Assembly: GCA_019744815.1 (NCBI GenBank)
Contig: JAIEUA010000006.1
Location: 62,001 to 126,000, forward strand
Direction: 5' to 3'
DNA: 64,000 nt
Source of the DNA: Phycisphaerales bacterium
Lineage (GTDB): Bacteria; Planctomycetota; Phycisphaerae; Phycisphaerales; UBA1924
The notes under the pieces: model-generated
Told to the model about the DNA's origin: nothing
Seen by the model: only the letters and a program-made list of their open reading frames with translations
Databases searched by the model: none
Made by a program: the position numbers and the translations under genes
Part shown: in pieces, positions 15,391 through 24,671 of the stretch
How the letters are laid out: each line of letters opens with the position of its first letter
Position numbering within the stretch: position 1 is the stretch's first letter

Positions 15391-17742
15391 ATGGAAGAAC
15401 AGTCAGGAACGGAGTCTGTTGTGAGTTCGCCCGAGCAGGAAAGTCGTTCGCGTAGCACGCCCCGCCCGAGCGGCGAGGTGAACGGAGAAGCCGCGCCCGG
15501 TCGGCACGCCGAGGGGGCGGAGCCGGTGCATCCCGCGCCGTCGGCCGAGACCGCGCTCCCCGCGCCGGGCGAGCACGACGACGGCCCGCGGTTCTTCAAC
15601 CGCGATCTCTCCTGGCTCGAGTTCAACCGCCGCGTGCTGTGGCAGGCCGCCGACACCCGCGTGCCGCTGCTCGACCGCGTGAAGTTCCTGGCCATCTTCA
15701 CCAGCAACCTCGACGAGTTCTTCATGAAGCGGGTCGGGCTGCTGCGTCGCCTGATCCACACCGACCCGAATTCCCTGAGCCACGACGGCATGACGCCGCG
15801 GCAGCAGCTCGTCGCTATCCGCGCCGCGGTCAACGAGTTGGTCGCCGAACAGGCCCGCATCTACACCAAGGAGATCCAGCCCGCGCTGGTGGCGGCCGAC
15901 ATCCACATCGTCAGCTATTCCGAGCTCTCGCAGCGCGACCGGCGCTACGTCGACGAGTGGTACCGGGCCCACATCTTCGCCTCGCTCACGCCGCTGGCCG
16001 TCGATCAGGGGCACAAGTTCCCGTTCATCTCCAACCTGTCGGACAACATCGCGGTGCTGGCCATGCCGCCGCGCTCGCTCAGCCCGCGGCTCAAGTCCGC
16101 TCAGGGCGATCTCGACGAGCCGCGCTTCGCCCGCGTCAAGATCCCCGTCGGCGTCGGCGTCCGCCGCTTCATCCCGCTTCCCACCCGCCCCGGCCAGCGC
16201 CAGGGCAAGCGCGTCGATCGCTTCGTCCCGCTGCTCGAGGTCATCCGCCACAACCTGCCCGATCTCTTCCCCGGCGTCAAGATCAGCGAGCAGGCGGCGT
16301 TCCGCGTCACCCGCTCCGCCGGCGTGCAGCGCGACGACATCATCGAAGCCGGCACCGGCTCGCTGATGCGCACCGTCGAGGAAGACCTCAAGCAGCGCCG
16401 CTTCGCCAAGGCCGTGCGCCTTGAGCTCGAAGAGAACGCCAGCCAGGACATGCGTCAGTGGCTGCTCGACAAGCTCAACCTCGTGCCGCAGGACGTCTAC
16501 GACCATCCGCCCATCGACTACGCCGCGCTCTTCGAGGTCGCCGACATCGATCGCCCTGATCTGAAGGAACGCCCGTACCGGGCCGTCGTGCCGCAGCGTT
16601 TCGCGCACGTCGGCGCCCCGGGTGTCGACCCCGCCAAGGGCGCGAACTTCTTCGCGACCATCCGCAAGCAGGACGTGCTGGTCCATCACCCCTACGAGAG
16701 CTTCAAGCACTCGGTCGAGCGCTTCATCGCCGCCGCCGCGGTCGACCCCGACGTGATGGCGATCAAGCAGACGCTCTATCGCACCACCCCCGACTCGCCA
16801 TTCGTCGAGAACCTCATCCGCGCCGCCGAGAGCGGCAAGCAGGTCGCCTGTCTCGTCGAGCTCCGCGCCCGCTTCGACGAAGGCCGCAACGTGCGGTTCG
16901 CGCGCCAGCTCGAAAAAGCCGGCGTCCACGTCGCCTACGGCGTCGCCGGCCTCAAGACCCACTGCAAGACCTCGCTCGTCGTCCGACGCGAACGCACCGG
17001 CCTGCGCTGCTACGCCCACCTGGGCACCGGCAACTACCACCCCAAGACCGCGCAGCTCTACACCGACGTGGGGCTGTTCACCAGCGACCCGGGCATCACC
17101 GCCGATCTCGTCACGCTCTTCAATTTCCTCACCGGCCTCTCGGCTCCCCCCAGCTACCAGCACCTGCTCGTCGCGCCGTTCACAATGCGCCACCGCTTCG
17201 GGCAGCTCATCGACCGCGAGATCGAGAACGCCAAGCGCGGTCTGCCCAGCGGCATCACCGCCAAGATGAACGCCGTCGAGGACCGCGAGGTCGCCGAGAA
17301 GCTCTACCAGGCCTCGCAGGCGGGCGTGCCCGTCACCCTCATCGTCCGCGGGTTCTGCTGCGTCCGCCCCGGCGTGCCGGGCTTGTCGGAGAACATCCGC
17401 GTCGTCAGCGTCATCGGGCGCTTCCTCGAACACTCCCGCATCTTCCACTTCCGGAGCGGCTTCGAGGACGCGATCGACGGCGAATGGATCATCAGCAGCG
17501 CCGACTGGATGTACCGCAACCTCTCCAACCGCGTCGAGGTCGCGGTGCCCATCCGCGACACCGAGGCGCGGCGGAAGCTCCACCGAATCATCGAGGTCGC
17601 GCTCCACGATCACCGCAACGCCTGGGACCTCCGCCCCGACGGCACCTACGACCTGCGCAAGCCCCGTGAGGACGCCGAGCCCGATTCGCCCCAGAGCGCC
17701 GGCACCTTCAACACGCTCATGTTCGAGGCCCTGGAGGGCTAG
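15391..17742 (+). CDS. ppk1: Polyphosphate kinase (PPK1)
   Basis: 783 residues from the ATG at 15391. The longer ORF starts inside the repeat element and is rejected. The conserved core begins RFFNRDLSWLEFNRRVLWQA and continues with LTSNLDEFFMKRVG-like and the kinase core VACLVELRARFDEGRNVRFA. The catalytic region LKTHCKTSLVVRRE plus CYAHLGTGNYHPKTAQLYTD holds the phosphorylated His and its partner His. PPK1 polymerises the gamma-phosphate of ATP into inorganic polyphosphate at the inner membrane. An N-terminal extension of about 70 residues, acidic and rich in Pro/Ser/Glu, is absent from typical PPK1 (about 690 residues). No ppx gene is adjacent. Confidence 0.95.
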   Translation: MEEQSGTESVVSSPEQESRSRSTPRPSGEVNGEAAPGRHAEGAEPVHPAPSAETALPAPGEHDDGPRFFNRDLSWLEFNRRVLWQAADTRVPLLDRVKFLAIFTSNLDEFFMKRVGLLRRLIHTDPNSLSHDGMTPRQQLVAIRAAVNELVAEQARIYTKEIQPALVAADIHIVSYSELSQRDRRYVDEWYRAHIFASLTPLAVDQGHKFPFISNLSDNIAVLAMPPRSLSPRLKSAQGDLDEPRFARVKIPVGVGVRRFIPLPTRPGQRQGKRVDRFVPLLEVIRHNLPDLFPGVKISEQAAFRVTRSAGVQRDDIIEAGTGSLMRTVEEDLKQRRFAKAVRLELEENASQDMRQWLLDKLNLVPQDVYDHPPIDYAALFEVADIDRPDLKERPYRAVVPQRFAHVGAPGVDPAKGANFFATIRKQDVLVHHPYESFKHSVERFIAAAAVDPDVMAIKQTLYRTTPDSPFVENLIRAAESGKQVACLVELRARFDEGRNVRFARQLEKAGVHVAYGVAGLKTHCKTSLVVRRERTGLRCYAHLGTGNYHPKTAQLYTDVGLFTSDPGITADLVTLFNFLTGLSAPPSYQHLLVAPFTMRHRFGQLIDREIENAKRGLPSGITAKMNAVEDREVAEKLYQASQAGVPVTLIVRGFCCVRPGVPGLSENIRVVSVIGRFLEHSRIFHFRSGFEDAIDGEWIISSADWMYRNLSNRVEVAVPIRDTEARRKLHRIIEVALHDHRNAWDLRPDGTYDLRKPREDAEPDSPQSAGTFNTLMFEALEG

Positions 17743-17810
17743 ACGCCGGTCGCGGACCCGACGCGCCACGCCGCGCCGAACTTGCCGACACCCTTCAGGA
17801 AAGGGGTGCG

Positions 17811-20579
17811 GTGGTCCATCCCATGAAGGCGGCGGCGGATCCTCGCCGGGGGTCTCGACAGGACGCCCGCGGATGGTGTATTGTCTCCGCTTCGCCCGCC
17901 TCGGGGACCTGTGTGCTCAGAACTCGACTCGACCAAACCTCGCTCGCCGCACTCGCGCTCGTTGCCGGCCTGGCGGCTCCGCTCTCGCTGGCTCCCGTCG
18001 CATCGGCCCAGGACGCGCCGCGCCCCGAGACCCGCCCCGTCCCCGCCGAGGCCAAGCCCGAGCGTCCCGTCGGCGCCCCGCCCACCGACGGCCCCATGCC
18101 CCGCGAGGAGCCCAAGCCCCAGCCCGGTGATCAGGTCGCGATCTTCGAGGGCCGCCCCATCCGCGAGGTGCGGCTGGTGAAGCCCATCAAGCCCGCCGCC
18201 GACGCCCCCGAGGGCACGCCCACCACTTACGAGCCCATCGATCCCGACACCGACAAGCTGGTGCGCAACCAGCTCCGTCTTCGCGAGGGTGCGGCGTACG
18301 AGCAGGACGTGGTGAGCGCCGACATCACCCGCCTCAACCGCATCGGCCGCTTCAAGCAGGTCGAGAGCCGCGTCCAGTCCTTCGACGACGGGACGATCGC
18401 GCTCGTGTACGTGCTGCAGCTCCAGCCCATCGTGCAGGACGTGCAGTCGGTCGGCAACCGGCGCTTCAGCGACCAGCAGATCAACAAGGAAGTCGACATC
18501 CTGCGGGGCACGCCGGTGGACCCGCTCCAGCTCGAGCGTGCCGCCCGGCGCATCGAGGCGATGTACCGCAAGAAGGGCTATTACCTCTGCCGCGTCACCA
18601 CCGATCTCGAGGAGATCGAGAAGACCGGCATCGTGCTCTTCAAGATCCGCGAGGGCGAGCGGATGAAGGTCATGGACATCCGCTTCGAGGGCAACCGCTC
18701 CTTCGCCCCCGACGAGATCCGCACCGTCGTCAAGACCAAGACCGCCTGGCTCTTCGAGCGCGGCCCGCTCGACGACGATGTCCTCGACGACGACGTCGCC
18801 AACGTCATCAAGTTCTACAAGGACCGCGGGCACCTCGACGTGCGGGTCGACCGCATCGTCCGCCCCGCCCCCAACGGCAAGGAGGCCATCGTCTCCTTCG
18901 TCATCGACGAGGGCCCGGTCTACACCCTCCGCGAGGTCGAGACCGTTTACCTCGAGTTCTCCCGCAGCTTCCCGACCATCGAGAAGGCCAAGGCCGCGAT
19001 GGTGGCCGGCGAGAAGATGATCATCCTGGGCCCCGAGTCGCCCACCGGCAAGGACGCCAACATCCTCGTCTACCGCGAGGGCCAGATCAACAACGAGCAG
19101 GCCAAGGGCCTGATGCTCATCAAGCCCGGCGATGTCTACAGCATCGACAAGCTGGAGAAGTCGAGCAAGATCCTGACCAACGCCCTGGGCATGATGGGCT
19201 TCGTGGACGCCAAGGTCGAACGCCGCGAGCGGCGTGACACCGAGAAGCCGGTGGTCGACATCGTGCTCTTTGTCTTCCAGGGCAAGGACTTCAAGACCGG
19301 CGAGGTCATCATCCAGGGCAACGACATCACCCAGCACAAGGTGGCCCGGCGCCAGATCGAGGTCAAGCCCGACCGTCCGCTCGACACCGTCGCGATCGAG
19401 AACAGCAAGAACCGGCTGAAGAACCTCAACGTCTTCGACAACCAGCGGCTGCGCATCACCAACCAGAAGCCCACCGACGACGACCCCGAACACCGCGACG
19501 TGCTGGTCGAGGTCGCCGAGACCAACACCGGCGAGTTCAACGTCGGTGCCGCGGTCAGCAGCGACGGCGGCGTGGTCGGGCGCATCTCGGTGACGCAGCG
19601 CAACTTCGACGTTTCCGACACGCCCGACACCTTCGGCGAGCTCTTCGCCGGACGCGCCTTCCGCGGCGCGGGCCAGACGTTCACCCTCCAAGCCCTGCCC
19701 GGCGACCGCGTCCAGAGCTACTCGATCCGTCTCTCCGAGCCCTATCTCTTCGAGACCAACTACAGCGGCGCCGCCGCCTTCGCGTACAACAAGCGGGTTT
19801 ACGACGAGTACGACGAGCAGCGCCTCGGCCCGCGCTTCTCGCTGGCCCGCCGCTTCGGCACCCGCTGGACCGCCAGCGTGCCCGTCCGCTTCGAGCGCAT
19901 CACCGTCTTCAACGTCCCGCCCGACTCGGCGGTGGACATCGTCAACAGCGCCGGCACCAACAACGCCGTCGGCGTCGGCCTCGAGCTCACCCGCAACACC
20001 TTCGACAACCCCGTCTCGCCCACCACCGGCACCAAGCTCAGCCTCGGCGGCGAGCAGGTCATGGGCAGCAAGTCCTACAACATCTTCAAGCTCGAGCACC
20101 AGATCTACATCCCCATCCGCGAGGACTACCTCGGCCGCAAGACCACCCTCAGCTTCCGCACCCGCGCGTACTACATCCCCCAGAACAAAGACGAGGTCCC
20201 CGTCTACGACCGCTTCTACCTCGGCGGCGGCGACCTCCGCGGCTTCGGCTACCGCACCGTCTCCCCACGCTCCGTCCGCGCCGACAACGGCCAGCCCTCC
20301 AACCAGCCCGTCGGCGGCACCTGGCTCTTCGCCTTCACCCCCGAGGTCAAGGTCCCCATCTTCGACGAGCTGCTCTCGATCGTCTTCTTCCTCGACACCG
20401 GCACCGTTCTCAACAAGCCCGGCCTCCAGGACTACCGCGTCGCCGTCGGCACCGGTCTTCGCGTCAACATCCCCGCCCTCTCCGGCGCCCCCCTCGCGTT
20501 CGACTTCGGCATCCCGCTCAAGAAAGAGCCCGACGACCGCAAGCGCATCTTCACCTTCAGCATCGACGTGCCGTTCTGA
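17811..20579 (+). CDS. BamA/Omp85-family outer-membrane protein
   Basis: 888-922 residues, depending on the start. GTG 17811 has AGGAAAGG in front of it; GTG 17913 would give a cleaner signal peptide (LAALALVAGLAAPLSLAPVASAQ). After the signal come a Pro-rich stretch and several POTRA repeats (VQDVQSVGNRRFSDQQI, VMDIRFEGNRSFAPDEI, TGEVIIQGNDITQHKV), then the beta-barrel with the surface-antigen signature FYLGGGDLRGFGYR and a terminal Phe (TFSIDVPF). The protein inserts beta-barrel proteins into the outer membrane, direct evidence for a diderm envelope. Only one Omp85 gene is seen here; other Bam lipoproteins are not nearby. Confidence 0.92.
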   Translation: MVHPMKAAADPRRGSRQDARGWCIVSASPASGTCVLRTRLDQTSLAALALVAGLAAPLSLAPVASAQDAPRPETRPVPAEAKPERPVGAPPTDGPMPREEPKPQPGDQVAIFEGRPIREVRLVKPIKPAADAPEGTPTTYEPIDPDTDKLVRNQLRLREGAAYEQDVVSADITRLNRIGRFKQVESRVQSFDDGTIALVYVLQLQPIVQDVQSVGNRRFSDQQINKEVDILRGTPVDPLQLERAARRIEAMYRKKGYYLCRVTTDLEEIEKTGIVLFKIREGERMKVMDIRFEGNRSFAPDEIRTVVKTKTAWLFERGPLDDDVLDDDVANVIKFYKDRGHLDVRVDRIVRPAPNGKEAIVSFVIDEGPVYTLREVETVYLEFSRSFPTIEKAKAAMVAGEKMIILGPESPTGKDANILVYREGQINNEQAKGLMLIKPGDVYSIDKLEKSSKILTNALGMMGFVDAKVERRERRDTEKPVVDIVLFVFQGKDFKTGEVIIQGNDITQHKVARRQIEVKPDRPLDTVAIENSKNRLKNLNVFDNQRLRITNQKPTDDDPEHRDVLVEVAETNTGEFNVGAAVSSDGGVVGRISVTQRNFDVSDTPDTFGELFAGRAFRGAGQTFTLQALPGDRVQSYSIRLSEPYLFETNYSGAAAFAYNKRVYDEYDEQRLGPRFSLARRFGTRWTASVPVRFERITVFNVPPDSAVDIVNSAGTNNAVGVGLELTRNTFDNPVSPTTGTKLSLGGEQVMGSKSYNIFKLEHQIYIPIREDYLGRKTTLSFRTRAYYIPQNKDEVPVYDRFYLGGGDLRGFGYRTVSPRSVRADNGQPSNQPVGGTWLFAFTPEVKVPIFDELLSIVFFLDTGTVLNKPGLQDYRVAVGTGLRVNIPALSGAPLAFDFGIPLKKEPDDRKRIFTFSIDVPF

Positions 20580-20655
20580 TCGTCGGGACCGAGCGTCCCC
20601 AGCCTCCTTCGCCTTGCGCCGCGGGGCTTGACAAGCGTGCGATGATCGCCTCGTG

Positions 20656-21618
20656 ATGCAGACAAGCCGGAACCGATTCCGGGCGGGGCGAGCCTTCACG
20701 CTGATCGAGCTGCTGGTGGCGATCGCCGTCATCGCGATCCTGATCTCGCTGCTGGTGCCCGGCCTCAAGATGGCGAGGAAGCGGGCCTGGGAACTCAAGT
20801 GCCAGGCCAACCTCAAGCAGCAGATCACCGCCTGGCACGCGTACATCAACGACTTCAAGGTCTTCCCCGTCCCGCGGTCGGAGGAGATCGCGAAGTGGCT
20901 GCGTCCAGGCCAGGCTCGCCCGCCGGGAGCGCCTCAGGCGCTCGACTCCAGCGTGCTCTGGTCGCACGGCGGCGTCCACTGGTACGGGAGAAACGCCACG
21001 GGCGGATACAACGTCCCGCTCGTGCTGGCCGACGCGGAGCGACCGGTGAATGTCTACATCGCCGGCACCCGCGCGATCGAGGCACCGTCGCCCACCTTTG
21101 AGTGCCCGTTCGACAACGGGTCCAAAGACACCGTGACCAACTCGCCCAACGTGTGGGTCAACGTCGGACCGTCCAAGGACCGCAAGCCCGGCGGCGCCCG
21201 CGGCACACGCATGTACGACCAGCTCGGCACCAGCTACGAGGCCAACGACTGGATGTACTGCAAGCCCGGATCGTTCTATGGCACGGGCGATCCGCTGGAC
21301 GAGAAGAAGAGCAACTTCGCCTGGTGGCTCGGCCCCCAGCACATGGTCACGACGCCCTCGCGTTTCGTCACCCTGGGCGACTCCGGCCCCTTCGCCGCGG
21401 GTCGGTACTCGACCGACTACATCAACCAGAATCCCACCCGCCACGGCTGGTGGCACGGCATCCAGATCGGCACGCTGGCCTTCTTCGACGGCTCGGTCCG
21501 CCGCACCCCGATGGGGGACGTCACCACCAAGGACTACTCGTTCTATATGGATGAGACCAAGCACGTCGGGACCGACGCCCGCGGGTACGGGCCCTACCGC
21601 ATGATCCGGCGGCAATAA
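20656..21618 (+). CDS. Type II/IV secretion pseudopilin (prepilin-type N-terminal methylation domain)
   Basis: About 321 residues starting at ATG 20656 (or the overlapping GTG 20653). The type III signal peptide RAFTLIELLVAIAVIAILISLLVP has the cleavage/methylation site G-R-A-F-TLIELL with Glu at +5, the hallmark of pseudopilins. After cleavage by a prepilin peptidase the helix anchors it in the inner membrane. The globular part contains a segment often seen in planctomycete DUF1559-like proteins (FVTLGDSGPFAAG, HGWWHGIQIGTLAFFDGSV), where the latter resembles the H-x-G-x-N/L-FxDGSV motif. These are very numerous in this phylum, with unknown individual roles. No secretion ATPase is nearby. 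Confidence 0.9.
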   Translation: MQTSRNRFRAGRAFTLIELLVAIAVIAILISLLVPGLKMARKRAWELKCQANLKQQITAWHAYINDFKVFPVPRSEEIAKWLRPGQARPPGAPQALDSSVLWSHGGVHWYGRNATGGYNVPLVLADAERPVNVYIAGTRAIEAPSPTFECPFDNGSKDTVTNSPNVWVNVGPSKDRKPGGARGTRMYDQLGTSYEANDWMYCKPGSFYGTGDPLDEKKSNFAWWLGPQHMVTTPSRFVTLGDSGPFAAGRYSTDYINQNPTRHGWWHGIQIGTLAFFDGSVRRTPMGDVTTKDYSFYMDETKHVGTDARGYGPYRMIRRQ

Positions 21619-21637
21619 CCGTCCAGGCCCCTGCACC

Positions 21638-21693
21638 GAGCCCCGCCAAGAGCCCCGCCAAGAGTCCCGCGAAGAGCCCCGAGCGTGAGCGAG
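21638..21693. repeat. Direct repeats of AAGAGCCCCGCC next to a shared 19-mer
   Basis: Units GAGCCCCGCCAA, GAGCCCCGCCAA, GAGTCCCGCGAA and GAGCCCCGAGCG run in tandem and end in AGCCCCGAGCGTGAGCGAG, identical to one arm of the 14473-14559 hairpin. The rest of the 21619-22170 gap (552 bases) holds a promoter and a leader stem-loop described separately. Confidence 0.75.
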
Positions 21694-21946
21694 CGGGTCG
21701 TGCGGTGCCACGAAGCCCGTGCGTTTCTCTCCAACACCGATTCCGAAACCGGATAAACCGCGCGGGTTGGTCAGGTTCGCTGGACCGGGGTTCGAGATCG
21801 TCCGATCCCCGATCCGTCGCCGTGGATTCGGCGGCGATGTTTGTTCTCGGACGTGAAAGGGAGACAGCGGCGTCGGAAGCGGGTCGTCCACGGGTGTGGG
21901 CGCTCGGTGGATTATCTGGGTTTTTCGGCCTGTGCAAGAAAAGGCA

Positions 21947-21975
21947 TTGACAGGGGTTATGCGGGGATGTATCTT
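21947..21975 (+). promoter_or_regulatory. Sigma70-type promoter for the first dockerin protein
   Basis: TTGACA, a 17-base spacer and TATCTT. Start of transcription would be near 21982, giving a leader of about 190 bases ahead of the ATG at 22171. Local AT content is higher than the surroundings. Confidence 0.65.
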
Positions 21976-22039
21976 GAACACGGACGCAATCTCGTGAGGG
22001 GATTCACAGGGAGATCTTTTGGAGATTCCGAGTCGTTGA

Positions 22040-22091
22040 TGTGAAAGCCGTTGGGTGACACGAGGCGGTCGTGTCGCTGTCGGCCTTCACA
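22040..22091 (+). promoter_or_regulatory. Structured 5' leader stem-loop
   Basis: Outer stem TGTGAAAGCCG...CGGCCTTCACA encloses an inner stem GTGACACGA...TCGTGTCGC around GGCGG-like loop bases. It lies inside the predicted leader of the 22171 gene, between the promoter and the Shine-Dalgarno. It could stabilise the mRNA or regulate it; no known riboswitch consensus is recognised. Confidence 0.55.
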
Positions 22092-22170
22092 TCCGCGCGA
22101 ATCAACCGGCGAGGTTGTGTCAGTGAAAATGGTCCAGTCTGTTTGCGCAAACTTTATTGGAGGTGTCTCA

Positions 22171-24408
22171 ATGGATCGGAAGAAGCTTGCTCTCGTTCTC
22201 ATGGGTGCTGCCGGTGCGACGTTCTCCGTCGCTCAGGCCAGCGATGTCGACACGACGGTCAGCATGGGCGCCCGCAAGGTGCTCATCGACCGCAAGGATG
22301 AGGCTCATCGTCTGAACAGCCAGCAGGGCACGTTCGGCGATCGCGCGACGATCAACGTCGTCGTCTACAACAACTCGTCCAACTCGTTCCTGTACTTCGG
22401 TGCGACGCTCGGCGTCTGCTCGCACATCCTCGATGACATCAGCTTTGCCGGCGGCCCCTACGGCCCGTCCTTCGCCGGCCCCCGCACCCTCACCGGTATG
22501 GAGTACAGCTATGGCCTCACCGGCGGCACCGCCAGCTGGGACCAGCGGTTCTCCTTCTACCGCCCCAGCGACGTGAACTTCGCCGGCTTCAGCGGCGACG
22601 GCTCGGGCATGATCAACCCCAGCGCGACCCCCTACTACACCCTCACCATCACGGGCTTTGACACCAACATCTGCCCCGGCTTCGTGACCCGCTCGGGCTT
22701 CTTCCTCCTGCCCAGCGCCGTCAACGTCCCCACGGGCGACAGCGCCCTCGTGCTGCAGACCGCGTTCGTGGAGCCCGGCACCCCCGGCACCGCGCCGCTG
22801 ACCAGCACCAACCTCTTCCAGACCAACCTCACCACCAGCCGCGTGGTGTTCTTCTTCGGCACCAACAGCAACGCTGCGTTCTCCGCCGCTCCGTCTGGTC
22901 CGCAGACCGAGGCGTTCTTGACCACGGCTCAGGCTGGCGGCAACCCCGCTTCGCCCGGCTACACCCACCCGCAGTACGGCCGCGACCGTAACTTCAGCGC
23001 GACCTTCACCGGTCAGTCGCTCGTGAACAGCGCCGCCGGCGCCCCGTTCCCGAACCAGAACGAGCGCATGTACATCTCCAACCTCCGGCAGACGAGCTAC
23101 GTCTTCGGTCTCATCGGCGAGGTCGAGGCTCCGGCCCCGATCCCGGCCCAGAGCCTGAACGTCGCCGGCTCGCTGCCCGACGGCATCAACCAGATCGCCG
23201 GCACCCTGACCCCGGCCAACCCCTTCAAGTGGTACAAGTTCAATATCCCCACGGATATCAACTACGCCAACACGAAGTTCCTGGACATCGACACCGAGGG
23301 TTCCGCTTCGCCGGTCGCCTTCGCGATCTACACCCCCGACTCGGCCGTGTTTGACTTCGGCGAGAGCCGCGGCTCGGGCCCCGACGCTCCTCCGAGCACC
23401 AACGACGCCAACGCCTTCCAGATCTCCTACGGCGTCGCCCGTCGCCCCGGCTTCGGCAACGGCGAGCAGTACAGCGGCCAGGAGGGCACCCTCCCCGCCG
23501 GCGAGTACTACCTGATCGTCGCTCCGGCTGGCTCGGGCTTCGGTGACGGCTGGGCGACCAACGCCTCCACCGCCGCCAACATCGCCTACAGCCTCAACTT
23601 CAACGGCAACCCCGGCTCTCTCGCCGCTGGTCCGGCCGTCTCCCCGGCGCTTCCCGCCGGCGGCGACCTGGGCATCCTGCTCGGCGGCCCGCAGGTCGCC
23701 ACGGGTCTGGCTGTCCGCGCTCGCGGCGTGGGCTGGGTCCGCTTCGGTCTCACCAACCCGATCCCCACGATCGGCGCGGTCGACCAGCGTGACGGTTCCA
23801 CCCCGCTGAGCGATGTCGAATACCTCGACATCACCCAGCCCGGCTCGTCGATCGTCGGCGAGTGGAACTTCGCCCTCTATAACTTCAACGGCCTCGCCGC
23901 CAACGGCACCAGCGTGTCGCTCGCGGGCGCCGGCTTCAACAACAACAACGGCGGCGGCGACGGTCCCTTCGGCTGCGGCGGTTCGTTCGCTCAGCTCTCC
24001 TACGGCGTGCAGGCTTCGCGCGGCTTCGCTCCGCTCGACGCCGGCCACACCACCCTGGGCCGCCCGCTCAACAACCAGAACGGCTCCTCGCTCGCCAGCG
24101 ACGAGTACTACCTGGCCATCACGATGGGCACCGCCCTCTTCGCCGGTGACCGCTGGGGCGCTCGCAGCACCCGCGGCTCGTCGCTGACCGCCTCCATCAC
24201 CATCGACAGCGACAACCGCGGCCCGTCCGTGAATTGCCCCGCTGACTTCAACGGTGACTTCGGCGTCGACGACACCGACTTCGTGATCTTCGCCAAGGCC
24301 TACAACAACCTCACCGACCTGGTGGGCGACCTGAACGCCGACACCCTCACCGAGGACGGCGACTTCTCGATCTTCGCCACCGCCTACGACACCCTCGTCT
24401 GCCCGTAA
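22171..24408 (+). CDS. Large secreted GC-type dockerin protein (paralog A)
   Basis: 745 residues, ATG 22171 preceded by TTGGAGG. Signal peptide KLALVLMGAAGATFSVAQA. The region after it (FGDRATINVVVYNN, TLTITGFDTNICPG) is a beta-rich domain of unknown function. It is followed by two similar beta-sandwich modules, each with a 'LDIxxxGSxxxxxxAxY' core (KFLDIDTEGSASPVAFAIY and EYLDITQPGSSIVGEWNFALY) and ending in EYYLIVAPAG / EYYLAITMG. The C-terminus CPADFNGDFGVDDTDFVIFA plus DLNADTLTEDGDFSIF is the dockerin-like calcium-loop pair. Probably secreted and anchored. Paralogs lie at 27045 and 29537. Confidence 0.85.
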   Translation: MDRKKLALVLMGAAGATFSVAQASDVDTTVSMGARKVLIDRKDEAHRLNSQQGTFGDRATINVVVYNNSSNSFLYFGATLGVCSHILDDISFAGGPYGPSFAGPRTLTGMEYSYGLTGGTASWDQRFSFYRPSDVNFAGFSGDGSGMINPSATPYYTLTITGFDTNICPGFVTRSGFFLLPSAVNVPTGDSALVLQTAFVEPGTPGTAPLTSTNLFQTNLTTSRVVFFFGTNSNAAFSAAPSGPQTEAFLTTAQAGGNPASPGYTHPQYGRDRNFSATFTGQSLVNSAAGAPFPNQNERMYISNLRQTSYVFGLIGEVEAPAPIPAQSLNVAGSLPDGINQIAGTLTPANPFKWYKFNIPTDINYANTKFLDIDTEGSASPVAFAIYTPDSAVFDFGESRGSGPDAPPSTNDANAFQISYGVARRPGFGNGEQYSGQEGTLPAGEYYLIVAPAGSGFGDGWATNASTAANIAYSLNFNGNPGSLAAGPAVSPALPAGGDLGILLGGPQVATGLAVRARGVGWVRFGLTNPIPTIGAVDQRDGSTPLSDVEYLDITQPGSSIVGEWNFALYNFNGLAANGTSVSLAGAGFNNNNGGGDGPFGCGGSFAQLSYGVQASRGFAPLDAGHTTLGRPLNNQNGSSLASDEYYLAITMGTALFAGDRWGARSTRGSSLTASITIDSDNRGPSVNCPADFNGDFGVDDTDFVIFAKAYNNLTDLVGDLNADTLTEDGDFSIFATAYDTLVCP

Positions 24409-24469
24409 GGTTCTCTCACGGTCAGCGACGGATCGGGGCGACCTGATCCGTGTCTGAAGCAAGCTTCCG

Positions 24470-24503
24470 AAGGGGCCCCTGAAAGGGGGCCCCTTTTCTT
24501 TTC
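24470..24503 (+). terminator. Rho-independent terminator
   Basis: AAGGGGCCCCTGAAAGGGGGCCCCTTTTCTTTT is a GC-rich stem closed by a short GAAA-like loop and followed by a T-run, 60 bases after the paralog A stop codon. Confidence 0.85.
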
Positions 24504-24671
24504 AGGACTCCTCGCGTCCCCCGGCCGCCCGCTTTCTTCTCGGCCCTCAGGCCGCTCGGTTCGCCGACAAGTTTGTGCGAATACGCGGCATCACTCTTGT
24601 CTTTTGCCTCCCTTCATGAAAGAATGCCCATCAAGAGTTTCCGCCCCGCCGGGCGAGAGAGAGGTACCGTG

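Noticed and set aside
20629-20658. TTGACA near the start of the pseudopilin gene as its promoter
   Set aside because: The matching -10 position would overlap the start codon, so it cannot drive this ORF in the usual way.
17739-20858. A 1039-residue ORF on the minus strand
   Set aside because: It is the antisense shadow of the Omp85 gene, kept open by the GC-rich codon bias; its composition is low-complexity and it has no recognisable motif.
22168-24462. A 764-residue minus-strand ORF opposite dockerin paralog A (and its equivalent at 26520-28949)
   Set aside because: The plus-strand frames carry signal peptides, repeated domains and dockerins; the minus-strand frames mirror them and are long only because of GC bias.
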